This document shows positions 21,041 to 31,739 of a stretch of DNA of 64,000 nucleotides, one piece after another. The notes below the pieces were generated by a model that was given only the letters and a program-made list of their open reading frames with translations, had not been told where the DNA came from and did no database searches. Position 1 is the stretch's first letter, and each line of letters starts with the position of its first letter. The stretch comes from Nymphaea colorata (taxonomy: Eukaryota; Streptophyta; Magnoliopsida; Nymphaeales; Nymphaeaceae): positions 18,723,354 through 18,787,353 of the forward strand of contig NC_045142.1 in the NCBI RefSeq assembly GCF_008831285.2, written 5' to 3'. A program made the position numbers and the translations under genes.

Positions 21041-22690
21041 GAGGAGAGTTTGTACTGACAATGTGATTGATAGTGAGAAGCTCACTCTGAATCCCAATCC
21101 TACTTCTTCCTTGGATGACCCAAGTCGTGCTCAGAAGCAACCTGTTGAGAGAGGGAGTCAGATAGAAAATGAAAAGGAGGATCTTCCCATTGTCCTGAGA
21201 AAGGGTGTCAGGTCATGTACTCAACACCCTATTGGTAACTTTGTATCTTATTTTAGATTGAGCACTGACTACAAATGTTTTGTATCATCCTTGTCTGTGG
21301 CTGTGATTCCCACGAGTGTTACAGAGGCTCAGAGTGACCCCAAGTGGACTCATGCCATGCAAGAAGAGATGGAGGCCTTAGATAGAAATCAGACATGGGA
21401 GGTGGTAGAGATTCCTGAAGCGGCTCATTTGGTGGGGTTAAAGTGGGTCTACACCATTAAGTACAAACCAGATGAGAACATTGAGAGGTTCAAAGCACGT
21501 CTGGTGGCCAAGGGGTTCAGTCAGAAATATGGGATCGACTACTTAGAGACATTTGCCTCAGTTGCGAAGATGAAGACTGTTAGAGTTATTATTTCTTTGG
21601 CAGTACTGAAGGGTTGAGAGATGTGCCAACTAGATGTTAAAAATATCTTTCTCAATGGAGATCTCGAAGACAAAGTGTATATGTGTATGCCGCTAGGTTT
21701 TGAGAGACCTGGAAAATGCTGTAAACTGAAGAAGGCTTTGTATGGGCTCAAACAGTCTCCCCGAGCATGGTTTGAATGTCTCAGACTTGTTATGAAGAAG
21801 CATGGCTACAAACAAGGAAATGGAGATCATACCCTGTTTGTTAAGAGGATAGAGAATACAGTTACTCTACTGTTGGTTTATGTTGATGATATGATTGTTA
21901 CAGGTGATGATGAAGAAGAGATAGCAAGATTAAAGGGTTTACTATCGGCTGAATTTGATCTCAAGGACCTTTGCAAGTTGAAGTATTTCCTTGGTATTGA
22001 AATTGCCAGATCAGGTACAACTCTTGTGCTTAGTCAAAGGAAGTATACCTTCAATCTACTTAAGGAGACAAGAAAACTGGGATGCAGACCAGCCTCTACT
22101 CTTCTGGATGCTGAGCACAAACTTGGCAGCAAGGATGATGAACTTTTGTGTGAAGAAGCTAAAGGGAGATATCAACGTCTAGTTGGTAGATTGATATACC
22201 TCACTCTGACTAGACCAGATATCACCTTTGCTGTAAATGTGATGAGCCAGTTCATGCATGCACCTACGGATGTGCACTTGAAAGCTGTAGATAGAATCAT
22301 GTGTTACTTGAAGAAGAATCTTGGCAAGGGACTTCTATATGTGAAACAAAGGTCTATTGAAATTGAAGGGTATTCTGATGCAGACTGGGCAGGCTGTGTT
22401 GCGTCTACTTGAGGGGGAATCTAGTTGTTTGGAGAAGAAAGAGACAAGATGTTTGTTCCCGCTCAAGTGCAGAGGCTGAATATAGGGCTGTTGCTACTGG
22501 AGTATCAGAGTTGTTGTGGCTAAAGATCTTGCTGATAGATATTGGGATAGAGATTGAAGGGCCTATGAGAATGTATTGTGATAATAAGTCTGCGATTAAC
22601 TTCGCTAACAATCTAGTGCTTCATGGTCGAACAAAGCATGTTAGATTGACTGTCACTTCATCAGAGAAAGAATTGACGTCAGGGAGTTAA
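21040..22690 (+). pseudogene. Copia-3 reverse transcriptase and first RNase H
   Basis: A linker with [14 protein letters not shown] (about 21210) leads to the RT ([20 protein letters not shown]), a TGA at 21616-21618, CQLDVKNIFLNGDLED, catalytic YVDD at 21879-21890, and SDADWAGC. The RNase H motifs SAEAEYRAVATG and YCDNKSAINFANN follow. From about 21596 on, this is the near-identical inverted copy of the copia-2 sequence rather than ordinary copia-3 sequence. Confidence 0.87.
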
Positions 22691-22818
22691 CATTGTCATA
22701 CATGAAGTCTGAAGACCAAACTGCTGATATTCTAACTAAAGCTTTAAATGTAACTCCATTTGAGAGAAATGTATCCAAGTTGAGCATGTTTGATATGTAT
22801 TCTCAACTTGAGGGGGAG

Positions 22819-23057
22819 TGTTGACGAATCTTGATGTTTGGGTCCGGGTCTGGACTCGATCCAGTGTGTCTTGGTTTAGGCATACTTATACCATTGTAAA
22901 CCTAATCTTGCAAGTTATTGAAGTTTCTAAGAGAGAGAGAGTCTGGTGGCTAGTGGGTACCAGGCCTCCTTACCCATGGTTTTTTCCCTCTTGTTGAGGG
23001 TTTTCCACGTTACATTTGTGTGTGTTCTTCGGTTCTTGTGCGTCTTTTATTTCTACA
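22819..23057 (+). repeat. Copia-2-type LTR carried inside copia-3
   Basis: A full 239-bp LTR (TGTTGACGAATC...TTTCTACA) identical in layout to the copia-2 3' LTR at 15221-15459 but inverted, followed by the GCGAC flank that forms the copia-2 target site in the left arm. It is not a separate insertion: no second target duplication or partner LTR is present here. Confidence 0.9.
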
Positions 23058-24023
23058 GCGACCAACCATAGTCACTAGGGCACATCTACAGGAAACCACC
23101 ATAGTACTTGGTGGACGAAGAAGACGACCCACCTAGTGGGGAAGAAGTCACTACACAAGAGAAAGAGACACTGACACTGGGATATTCTTCAACCAGCCTA
23201 CCACCAAAAATTTCCTTACACTCGTGGGATGAAGTGCCTCAGTTAATGCGAGTTGAAGGATCATTGAGAGGACGTAGCGTCAGCGTGTTGGTGGACACAG
23301 GCTCCACCCATAATTTCTTATAGAAAAGACAGCTAAAGCCTTACGTTGCACCATTGAGCAGCAGCCCACGTTCAACGTGGTGGTGGGAGACGTGAGCATG
23401 CTGAAATGCAAGGGCATGTGTTCACCTGAAACACTGGAAATTTTGGGTCGCAAGTTTCCAGTTGAATTGTTCACCTTGGCCTTGGTGGGAGCCGATTTGG
23501 TGCTAGGGATCCAATGGCTGCGCAGCGTGGGGAACGTGGTGTGGGACTTCGGAGGCATGCGGATGCATTTTGATCAAAATGGAGGGAGTAGACAGACTCC
23601 AATTGATGTTGTTAAGAAGGTAAATGAGGAACAATCGCTGCCAAACTATTCAAAGGTAAGGTTGCATCCCTAATGTTGCAGGTGGTGTCTGATCAAGAAC
23701 CAGCGGACACAGCAAATTGTCATCGAGGGTAAGGTTGTATGAACCCCAAGCCCCTAAAGGAGCCGTTGAAGGAATTCATCAGTTTATTTGACGCACCGAG
23801 AGAACTACCGCTAGCAAGAGTAAGTGATCACCACATCGTGTTACAGACAGGAGCCAGGGCCATGAAACTGTGCCCCTACAGGTACACCCATTATCAAAAG
23901 GAGAACCTGGAGAAAATGGTGCGAGAAATGCTTAAGGATGGGATCATCCAGCCGAGTGACAGCCCTTCTGCGTCCCCTACATTGCTAGTCAAGAAAAAAG
24001 AAGGAAGTTGGAGGTTTTATGTG
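23058..24023 (+). pseudogene. Captured gypsy protease/RT segment inside copia-3
   Basis: Carries the same gypsy protease (VLVDTGSTHNFL, 23285-23323), second half (LVLGIQWLRSVGNVVWDFGG) and RT entry (KPLKEPLKEFISLFDAP) as 14255-15220, on the opposite strand. It ends abruptly in the RT at 24023, where the left arm continues. Confidence 0.88.
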
Positions 24024-24263
24024 ACAACAAGTCTGTCATTAACTTGGCTAACAATCCAGTGCTCCATGATCGAACAAAGCATGTTGAGATTGACCGTCAC
24101 TTCATCAGAGAAAGAATTGATGTCAGGGAGTTAACATTACCATACATGAAGTTTGAAGACCAAACTGTTGATATTCTAACTAAAACTTTACATGTAACTC
24201 CATTTGAGAGAAATGTATCCAAGTTGGGCATGTTTGATATGTATGCCCAACTTGAGGGGGGAG
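24024..24263 (+). pseudogene. Copia-3's own RNase H tail
   Basis: Resumes copia-3 sequence in mid-motif (DNKSVINLANNPVLHDRTKH, then EIDRHFIRERIDVRE). It ends at the purine tract before the 3' LTR. This second RNase H end duplicates motifs already at 22560-22700. Confidence 0.85.
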
Positions 24264-24492
24264 TGTTGACAGATCTTGATGTATGGGTTTGGGTCTGGAC
24301 CCGATCCATTATGTCCTTGTTTGGGCATACTTATACCATTGTAAACCCTAATCTTTGATGTTAATGAAGAATTAAGAGAGAGTGTGTCTGGCTGCTACTG
24401 GGCACCGACCTCCTCACCAGTGGTTTTTTCTCTCCCTTGTTGAGGGTTTTCTACGTTACATCAGTTGTTCTTTACGCTTTTACTTCTCAACA
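24264..24492 (+). repeat. Copia-3 3' LTR (229 bp)
   Basis: Begins TGTTGACAGATCTTGATG and ends TTTACTTCTCAACA, followed by GTTAT (24493-24497). It is about 95% identical by eye to the 5' LTR. Confidence 0.93.
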
Positions 24493-25960
24493 GTTATGAA
24501 TAAAACACACACATCCAAAGACCCGAGGAGGGAGGTGAAAAGGTTGGCTACTCCCTGGAAGCATAGAGTAGGGTGTACGACCATTTAGCACATGACTAGG
24601 CATGCGATTAATCAAATAGGCACTAGTAATGACCGCATCTCCCCAATAATATTTTGGAAGATTTCTTTGGAACAATAAGGCTTTGGTGACATTAAGTAAC
24701 TGACAGTTTTTCCTCTCAGCAACTTCATTTTGAGGGGGGGGGGTATAACTACATGATGTCTCATGAACAATCTCCCTCTTTTGAAGGAATTCCTCTATAG
24801 TGAAACACATATACTCACAAGCATTATCAAACCGGAATGTCTTGACAGACCCACCATACTGGTTTTCCACTAGGAGGATGAAGGTTTCTATAATATGAGG
24901 CACCTCGCTACGGTCTTTCAACAAATAAACAAAAGTACACCTTGAATAATCATCTATGAAAGTCATAAAATACTGAAAACCACCACGAGAATGAATCCCT
25001 GAAGGCACTCACACATCAAAATGAATCAAGAAGAAAGCTTTATTAGCATGACTATTTGAAATAGGATATGAAGCTCTAACATGCTTCGCAAACTGACACA
25101 CATCACACGATAACATGGAAATGTTTAAACTGAAACATAATTCAGGGAACAATTGTTTCAAAATCCCAAAAGGGAGATGACCAAGGTGTTCATGCCAATA
25201 CAAAAATAACTGACGACACTCTTCCTTCTTCTTCTTTGTCCTGTTGACTACTGACATAAGGGTTGTGGCAACGCGTATAGGAAGCCGATATAAACCATTA
25301 GACACCAAACCAATCCCAATCCTCTTCCCTGTCACCAAGTCCTGCAAAACACAATGGTTTTTAGAAAATATATGTTCACACTTCAATTCCTTGGTAATCT
25401 TGCTAACAGATAAAAGATTTAAGGGAAGATGGGAAACATGCAAGGCACCATGCATTAAAAAATTGTTCAACAAAGAAAGACTCCCTTTTCCTGCTACAGA
25501 GGTAAAGGAACCATCAGCAAGGGACACACGTTCTTTTCTCGAGGATAGCTTATAGTCATGAAAGAGTTTGGGGTTGCCAGTCATGTGATGAGTGGCACTG
25601 CTATCAACAATCCATTTTCCCATGCAAGAAGTACCTTGTTCCCCTGAAACGGCCAGTGCCTGATTGACCATCACCTCATCTGGCATGTCTGCCTTACTAA
25701 CATCAATCTGGCTCAAATATGCTCGCAGTTCATGAATCTGTTCTGTAGAAATGAAAACTTTACCATCACTAGGATTCGTTGCAGTCGAAACAGACTTCTT
25801 CCCACTAGAAGACCTCCCCCTACTATTCTTCTTCATGACCAAGTTTGTTGCAGTGTGTACATTTACGGGAAGAACGGGGAGTCCCCACAGAGGCACAGCT
25901 AATGAAGGCAGACTGTTCATTGTGAGACATGGGATCCCCCTTTCTCCCACTTATGACCAG
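24493..25960 (-). pseudogene. Copia-2 integrase and protease
   Basis: From 25960 down: a damaged zinc knuckle, the protease with IVDSSATHHMTG (Ser where relatives have Gly after Asp-Ser), integrase zinc-binding domain (YWHEHLGHLPFG, CDVCQFAKH), then a stop near 25009. The core follows (FMTFIDDYSRCTFVYLL, FRFDNACEY), where Asp and Arg positions of the relatives have changed, and GCVCFIHN at the copia-3 site. A seven-base G run near 24740 has added a Pro codon. Confidence 0.87.
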
Positions 25961-26639
25961 CCTCCTTTGTTCTTCAGCTTCAACACGGGAATAAACATCT
26001 TCAATACTAAATGATTCGTTAGAGTTAAGAATCTGACTCTTTATATTTTCGAAGTCAATCATTCAGTCCAGCTAAGAACAGGAATACCCTATTCTCCCAC
26101 TCCTTGGTCATGTACTGCATCTGGTCTTGAGGACAACTCCGTGTAATATCAAAATGGTAGTCAAGGTCCTCCCACTTTGATTTTAATGCTACATAAAAAT
26201 CTGCGACCGAGAGATCCCCTTGTCGCAGAGCATACACGTCCTTCATAAGTTGATACACACGAACTCTTCTTTTCTTTTGACCATACATTTGTTCTAAAAT
26301 AATCCACATATCCCTCACAGTCTTCTTATGAAGAATGAAGGGTTGAATATCTGAAGACAACGAATTAACAATCCAAGTTTTTACCTGGTTGTCCTCGAGA
26401 AACCATGTATCCCAAGCCATACTATCCACAGCAGGTTCGACCTTTCTCCCATTCACATAGGCAATGCGTCCTCGACCAGCGATCCCCATAGTAATGGTAG
26501 CGGACCATCGTAAATAGTTCTCCTTGGTAAGCCGAATGGTGGTAACTTGAATTGTTACATTATCAGTTCTCGTTGTCCCAACATCAGGCTGATCGATATT
26601 GACTGTGGAGGAGGAAGACGAGTCGGCCATGATCACCAA
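25823..26639 (-). pseudogene. Copia-2 gag
   Basis: A long intact frame starts MADSSSSSTVNIDQPDVG (start codon about 26630) and includes LTKENYLRWSATITMGIAG, MAWDTWFLEDNQVKTWI and KEWENRVFLFLAGLND. It is the best-preserved gag core in the window. A one-base change of frame near 26055 leads to SIEDVYSRVEAEEQRRL and the knuckle start CTHCNKLGHEE. About ten residues that complete the knuckle in copia-3 are missing. Confidence 0.88.
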
Positions 26640-27053
26640 CTATAAACGGCTGGCCAACAGAGGCACACAGCAGCGACAAGCCCTAAGGACGCACCTGGGA
26701 GTCACCGATAGCAAGAACACGTCGGACGGCGGCAAAGGGCAAAGATGCAGAGATCCCATGTCTGAGACCTCTGTAGGCTGGTCATAAGTGGGAGAAAGGG
26801 GGATCCCATGTCCCAACAAGAAGGCAGCGATCGCGTCAGAATCTGGGCGGCAGCGATCACAACATGCGACACAGCCGGGCGGCGGCAACGGCAGCCGGGC
26901 GACACAGTAGGGATCTGGTCGGACGGTGGCAGAAGAGCAAAGGGCAGCAGCAGGCACAGGCGACGCAGCCAGGCGGCGGCGGTCGCGGCAGCAGCAGGAG
27001 GTGGTTCAGGGTTGGAACTTCACAACCCTAAAAAAAAAATTCCAAGCTCGCTA

Positions 27054-27065
27054 GCTCTGATACCA
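27054..27065 (-). other. Primer-binding site of copia-2
   Basis: TGGTATCAGAGC on the minus strand, immediately inside the 5' LTR. It is a perfect match to the usual plant initiator tRNA-Met site. Confidence 0.92.
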
Positions 27066-27305
27066 TGTAGAAATAAAAAACGCACAAGAACCGAAGAACA
27101 CACACAGATGTAACGTGGAAAGCCCTCAACAAGAGGGAAAAACCCACGGGTGAGGAGGTCTGGTGCCCACTAGCCGCCAGACTCTCTCTCTCTTAGAAAC
27201 TTCATTAACTTGCAAGATTAGGGTTTACAATGGTATAAGTATGTCCAAACCAGGACACACTGGATTGGGTCCAGACCTGGACCCAAACATCAAGATCTGT
27301 CAACA
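27066..27305 (-). repeat. Copia-2 5' LTR (240 bp)
   Basis: On the minus strand begins TGTTGACAGATCTTGATG and ends TTTTATTTCTACA, bounded outside by GTCGC (27306-27310). About 8% different by eye from the 3' LTR at 15221. Confidence 0.93.
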
Positions 27306-27563
27306 GTCGCAATGGAAACAAATCCCTCTGCATCATTTATCCTTAATCTTTTCTGGTGTGAGGCACCTAATGATCCAAGGCTCTTGTTGCCTCTGTCGAT
27401 ACCCCACAGCCTGTTGCTTCCACGGAGATGCCTGCGTTTCTCTTCCACCATTCGCATTGTCTCAAAACAGTTTGGAAGTGTGCGGGGTTTGGTAGCCTGC
27501 ACTTCAATCCTAATTTCCTTCTTTAGGCCACCTAAGAATGCTCCCACAAGTGCTTTAGTCGGC
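27306..27563 (-). pseudogene. Gypsy B gag fragment (5'-truncated)
   Basis: Continues the gypsy sequence interrupted by copia-2. It has ALVGAFLGGLKKEIRIEVQ, ATKPRTLPNCF and a basic tail, matching gypsy A gag at 6050-6360. Similarity ends at about 27563, so the rest of gag and the 5' LTR of gypsy B are missing from this window. Confidence 0.83.
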
Positions 27564-27959
27564 CATACTCTAACAGCCACAACCACTCGGGACAACACAT
27601 CGATGCCCTGGCTGTGCCCAGCTGCATCCTATTCATGACCGATTCACTGATAAAGAAACGGACTGGGAGGACCAACCAACTAGACCTAGATGCCCACTTG
27701 CACAATATGGGCAAGCCGAATTGAACCTGTTCCATGATAACCCTCCAGTAGATCAAGGCCGGCCACTGCCACGCATAAAGTTCAATTTTTCTAGGTGCAG
27801 TGGACAGAAGGCACAAAAGTTGGTCTATAAGGTCCACCAATATTTTTGAGTGCCAACTTGTACCCCACAAACAGTGGGTCCCTACAGCCATTTTGCACTT
27901 TGAGGTTGAGGCTATGATAGGCTACGACGGAACCGACCAACCCCCACTTGGGACGAGTT
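27564..27959. other. Unassigned sequence between two gypsy fragments
   Basis: Several overlapping open frames occur on the minus strand but none shows a domain I recognise. It may be more gypsy-derived DNA too decayed to identify. Confidence 0.4.
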
Positions 27960-29160
27960 AGTGAGAGAAGTTTCCATTGGGTTTGGTGATTCGTCCTTTT
28001 GGGATTACATAAAAGAGTTGAAGGCACTCCAACAAAAGGGAACCGTGAGAGAGTATCAAGCGGAATTTGAGGACCTTAGCAGCATGGTCCATGATTGGCC
28101 CAAAGGTGCACTCATTTCCACCTTCATTGGAGCGTTAAGGAGGATATTAAGCTAGAGATTTTGACAAACAAACAACAATAGCTTCTACTGTTTTCGAAGG
28201 GCCAATCTCATTTAGCATTCCTCCTTCACTACCCTAGCACCACCAATTAGACACCGAGTTCCTATCCCTATCGCCACACCAGCAGCGACTCGTCCCACCG
28301 AGCATCCACGACAGGCCGATGCTCCCCAGCCTCAGCCAGCATCCCAAACCCGTTATATTATCCGGCAAGAAAGCAATGAATGCATCCAAAAGGGTCTGTG
28401 TTTTAACTGCGACGAGAAGTGGGAGTGCGGGCTAAGTGCATGGTCCGTAGGATCCACCAAGTGACTAAGGAAGGAGTGGAGGCCGATTTCAGCAATCTCC
28501 AGCTAGCCCTTGAGGGAGAAATATCTAAACTGGAACTTGACAGAATAGAGGCACTGACACAAGAGGATTCAGACACAACCAAGTCTATTTCTCTATGGCG
28601 TGCACACTCACCCCTAACTCATTGAGGGTACAAGGTCATATTGGACAGTATAGTGTGATGATCTTGATAGATACCAGAGCCACACATAACTTCATTAGTC
28701 ATACTGTGGCTGTCATGAAGGAGTGCAGCCTACGGGAATGCCCTACTTCTGAAGTCATGATGGGTGATAGCATGAGAGTCCCATGCAACCCCGTCTTTGA
28801 AGAGGTGGATGATCAGGTCCAAGAGACACACTTCTGAGTAGACCTATACGTACTTACAAGTTGCGGAACAAATGTAGTGTTGGGTGTCCAGTGGCTTGAA
28901 TCACTCGGTGATGACTATAAGGTTCCCTCAGCCCAATGGAGAACTAGCCCTCATTAAAACCATTGATCATCAGTCTCCCCAAAGAGGGCCTTCCGAGACT
29001 TGCAAGCCCACCAGCCCGTGTATTTGTTATTAGCCTACACACAAGAGAGGCAGACAGAAAGGAAGAGGAAGTGCAAGAGGAGATGACCTCACTTCTAGGA
29101 GAATATACCGATGTCTTCCAAGAGCCCACAGGTCTAGAAGAATTTTTATATAAATTTTGA
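27960..29160 (+). pseudogene. Gypsy C: gag and protease fragment of a different gypsy element
   Basis: The gag core (LKALQQKGTVREYQAEFEDL, 28017-28076) is followed by stops, a zinc-knuckle remnant (CFNCDEKWECG, about 28402-28434), and a protease with LIDTRATHNFISH (28663-28700; Arg replaces the usual Gly of the active-site D-T-G) and NVVLGVQWLESLG. An RT lead-in LLGEYTDVFQEP (29089-29124) ends the fragment. It is in the opposite orientation to gypsy A and B and clearly diverged from them. Confidence 0.8.
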
Positions 29161-29222
29161 TCTTTCACAAACGTGCTCAGCATGATGGTGAAAGAGGACA
29201 CAATTACAGACACGCAAAACAA

Positions 29223-29758
29223 GACCCATTATCCTCAATAAATGTAAAATTGGCAGTCAACTTTAGCAGGCAAGCCGTTGTTGGCTAAAACCCAATAAAC
29301 GAAGGGCAAAGGATGAGGTGGCCTACACTAGTCATAAAAATCCTAGTGCTTTACTTAGTTCCAAACAGTAGATTGAATCTGTCCAAATTTTATTTTTAAC
29401 CACTCACATACTCAACATGGGAGGAAAACAAATAAAATTTTCACAAGCATCAATCTAAATCGTGAGCTATGTCATGGTGCTTCAATCCCAAAGCCAACTT
29501 TGCCTCTACACGGTACTTGTCTTTTGTTGTTTAACTCATTTATCTTAAAAATGTCATAGCCACCATTTTCAGTTTTCCTACTGAAAGTAGTTTCTGTGGA
29601 ACAAAATATGTCCATTTTGATCTTTATATGGATTTCAATCTTGTCCTAGTTATGGAATTTTGTAAGCTAGGCACCACTTATCAATTTGGCCTGACTAACT
29701 AGAGTTAGCTATCTTGCTTCCTGCTTTGCACATCTGATTCTTTATCCGTTATGTTTAG
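29223..29758. other. Intergenic, no feature recognised
   Basis: AT-rich sequence between the gypsy C remnant and the synaptotagmin-like fragment. No coding similarity seen. Confidence 0.4.
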
Positions 29759-30134
29759 GTGGTAAAGAAGAGTCGTGCACCAAACTAGAATGAGGAATTC
29801 CAACTCATGTTAGAGGAGGCACCTACATGTGAAAGGGTTCACATTGAACTTATGAGCAGAAAAAAAGCTTGACTTGTCATAGGAAGCTTACCCACCATTT
29901 ACGTTGCCTTTTGACTTTTTGTTTCCAATCACTCTTATATGATCATCTGAATGTTGTGCATGTACATGGCAGGAACCACTGGGCCATGTGGATATCAATC
30001 TAGTTAATGTGATCAATAATGGACGTATTAATGAGAAATATCACCTAGCCAATTCAAAGAATGGAGTCATACACATTGAGATGCGGTGGAACTTGGAAAG
30101 TTATCTAAGAAATAACTACAGTACAAAAAGATAA
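29759..30134 (+). pseudogene. Synaptotagmin-like C2-domain gene fragment
   Basis: Two exon-like pieces resemble the end of the second C2 domain of plant synaptotagmins (ER-plasma membrane contact-site, lipid-binding proteins). The first (29759-29866) reads VVKKSRAPN, a TAG in place of the conserved Trp, then NEEFQLMLEEAPTCERVHIE. The second, after a CAG acceptor, runs 29973-30134. It has EPLGHVDINLVNVINNGRIN, EKYHLANSKNGVIHIEMRWN and a natural stop. The intron-like gap (29867-29972) shows it came from genomic DNA, not a retrocopy. I see no upstream transmembrane, SMP or first C2 region, so this is a gene relic or captured fragment. Confidence 0.75.
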
Positions 30135-30283
30135 ATAACATGTTAATGGGAAATCCCAGTTGTTTATATTAGCCTAGGCAATTTTTGGGTCAATTACATC
30201 ATTTTTTGATGTACAGATTTATTGTGCGACACAAGCAAATAATGTTTCTTGTAACTAGAGGCTTAGATGCCTAAGACAGCCTT

Positions 30284-30468
30284 ATACTTGTAAACATTAA
30301 AGTGTCCTCCGAAGGATGAACTTAAAAGTTTAATGAATATCAATCTATTTTTAGTAATGTCTCTCGTAACAAAAGGATACTTGTTAACATTAAAGTGTCC
30401 TCCCAAGGACGATCTTAAAAGTTTAATGAATATCAATCTATGTTTAGTAATGTTTCTCGTAACAAAAG
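30284..30468. repeat. Tandem duplication, about 93 bp x 2
   Basis: The block containing aacattaaagtgtcctcc and tttaatgaatatcaatctat occurs at 30284-30376 and 30377-30468. The flanks (gcttagatgcctaagacagc / gctgagatgcctaggatagc) also match, so the ancestral unit was longer. Confidence 0.85.
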
Positions 30469-31730
30469 GCTGAGATGCCTAGGATAGCCTTATACATAGT
30501 TCTAGTTATTGTATTGCAAACACGTTCATACTTTGCAACTTTGTACCTTTAGAAGTCTTAAAAAAGTTAAATGTTGAAGTGTTTTGAGGATGTTGGTCAT
30601 ATTACTAACTGTGCTTAATATAATAGTTTGACCTACATACTTAGGCCTTAGTGTACCGAATAACATTTGAGCATGTTTAGGAAGAGGTTCCCAACATCCG
30701 CTTCTAAACAAATGATTAGTGGTCAAACCTAGGAGTTGGTTTTTTTTCTAACTATATGTTTCTTTTTTTGTTTTTTTTGACATCCATGTCATTGAATACA
30801 GCAATTTTATTTCAATTCGAAACCAACCTGATACCATTACTAGCATGATGCAGTAATAAATGGCAATTTGTCATTGAGAAAAACGCCTGATGGTGGGGAT
30901 TTAAGCTTCAGGAAGACTTAGTACTCCAACTATTGTTGCACATAGATAAAGTAATTATCAAAGAGAAGATTTGTTAAACTTTAAAGGGTGTTTGGATGAC
31001 ACTTAAAACTAATTTTTTTAGGCAAAACCTCGTTTTGCTTCCAAAATGTTATTTCAAATGTGTATTGACACCAAAACTGAGTTTTGCCAATAAAGATAAA
31101 AACCAACTTTTCAAAAGGGAGTGAATAACTTAGCACCCACAGGTTGCTTTGGTCTTACTCAATGTTGTAAAAGGTGGGAAAGCGAGGCGAGGCGTTAATT
31201 GAAGCGTAAGCTTCACGGACAAATTTGTGAATTATATAATATTTATAAAAAATAATTGAGGTAGGGATATAATGAACTGATCGTCCAAATGGAGGGTTAC
31301 ATTGAACTGGTCGACTAAGTTCTTGTAACTAAATATGTTTCTTTGAATGAATGTGGTTCAACGCCTAATCAATTGGGTCGATCAGCAGCAACTAAAAAAG
31401 AAGAACGAGAACTTTTTAACGACATGAACTCAACTGCCCCATCTACAGGTCATTCAAATGGGCACATCGCCTAATCAATTGGGTTGATCATTGTATGATC
31501 ACATTTGCTAAGATGTCAGACTTTGCTTTAAGTACATTTGATCCGAACAGTAGGATGAATGCTCCTCTTTTTTACCTAGCAATGATAAAAGGTTTCACGA
31601 TCAGGAACCATTTTAAAAATCTCATATTAGAAACAGTAAATAATATATTTATATATTTGAACATGTTTACTAATGAATTAATGTGCTTATCTTCGTACCA
31701 AATATGCAAAATACTAAAAAAGTAATTGTG
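30469..31730. other. Intergenic AT-rich DNA with transposon-like scraps
   Basis: No gene. GGGTGTTTGGATGACA near 30988 and a GGCGAGGCGAGGCG-containing stretch near 31168 resemble pieces of small plant transposons, but I could not define element ends. Confidence 0.35.
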
Positions 31731-31739
31731 ACAAATTTA

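Larger units (their letters stand above)
21596..24023 (+). repeat. Right arm of the 2.43-kb inverted duplication (recipient copy)
   Basis: Matches the reverse complement of 14255-16685 almost perfectly, including gypsy sequence that lies outside copia-2 in the left arm. At 24021-24023 the gypsy sequence (TTTTATGTG) switches abruptly to copia RNase H (ACAACAAGTCTG). TGTG is shared by gypsy and copia at the switch, giving microhomology. On the other side the change occurs within homologous RT sequence. Confidence 0.9.
17630..24492 (+). mobile_element. Copia-3: LTR retrotransposon nested in copia-2, with a foreign inverted segment
   Basis: 5' LTR 17630-17858, primer-binding site 17859-17870, leader, gag from 18494, protease, integrase, RT, RNase H tail and 3' LTR 24264-24492, bounded by GTTAT. 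LTRs differ at about 12 of 229 positions by eye (near 5%). Between RT and its own RNase H tail it holds 2.4 kb matching the reverse complement of 14255-16685, including a copia-2-type LTR and gypsy DNA. It is therefore 6.86 kb long, against about 4.3-5.2 kb for its relatives. At least six premature stops make it non-functional. Confidence 0.93.
15221..27305 (-). mobile_element. Copia-2: minus-strand LTR retrotransposon, itself split by copia-3
   Basis: On the minus strand: 5' LTR 27066-27305, primer-binding site 27054-27065, gag from 26630, protease and integrase to 24493, then (after copia-3) the integrase end, RT, RNase H, a purine tract near 15465 and the 3' LTR 15221-15459. GTCGC target duplications bound it. 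By eye the LTRs differ at about 19 positions in 240 (near 8%), so it is the oldest of the three nested copia elements. That fits copia-3 lying inside it. Confidence 0.93.

Noticed and set aside
22819-24492. Separate solo or independent copia insertion at 22819
   Set aside because: The LTR-like unit lacks its own target duplication and is part of a longer inverted copy of 14255-16685.
27532-28027. Overlapping minus-strand open frames near gypsy C
   Set aside because: They are opposite-strand shadows of gypsy-derived DNA and contain no domain.
30980-31100. MITE starting GGGTGTTTGGATGACA
   Set aside because: No matching inverted end or target duplication found nearby.
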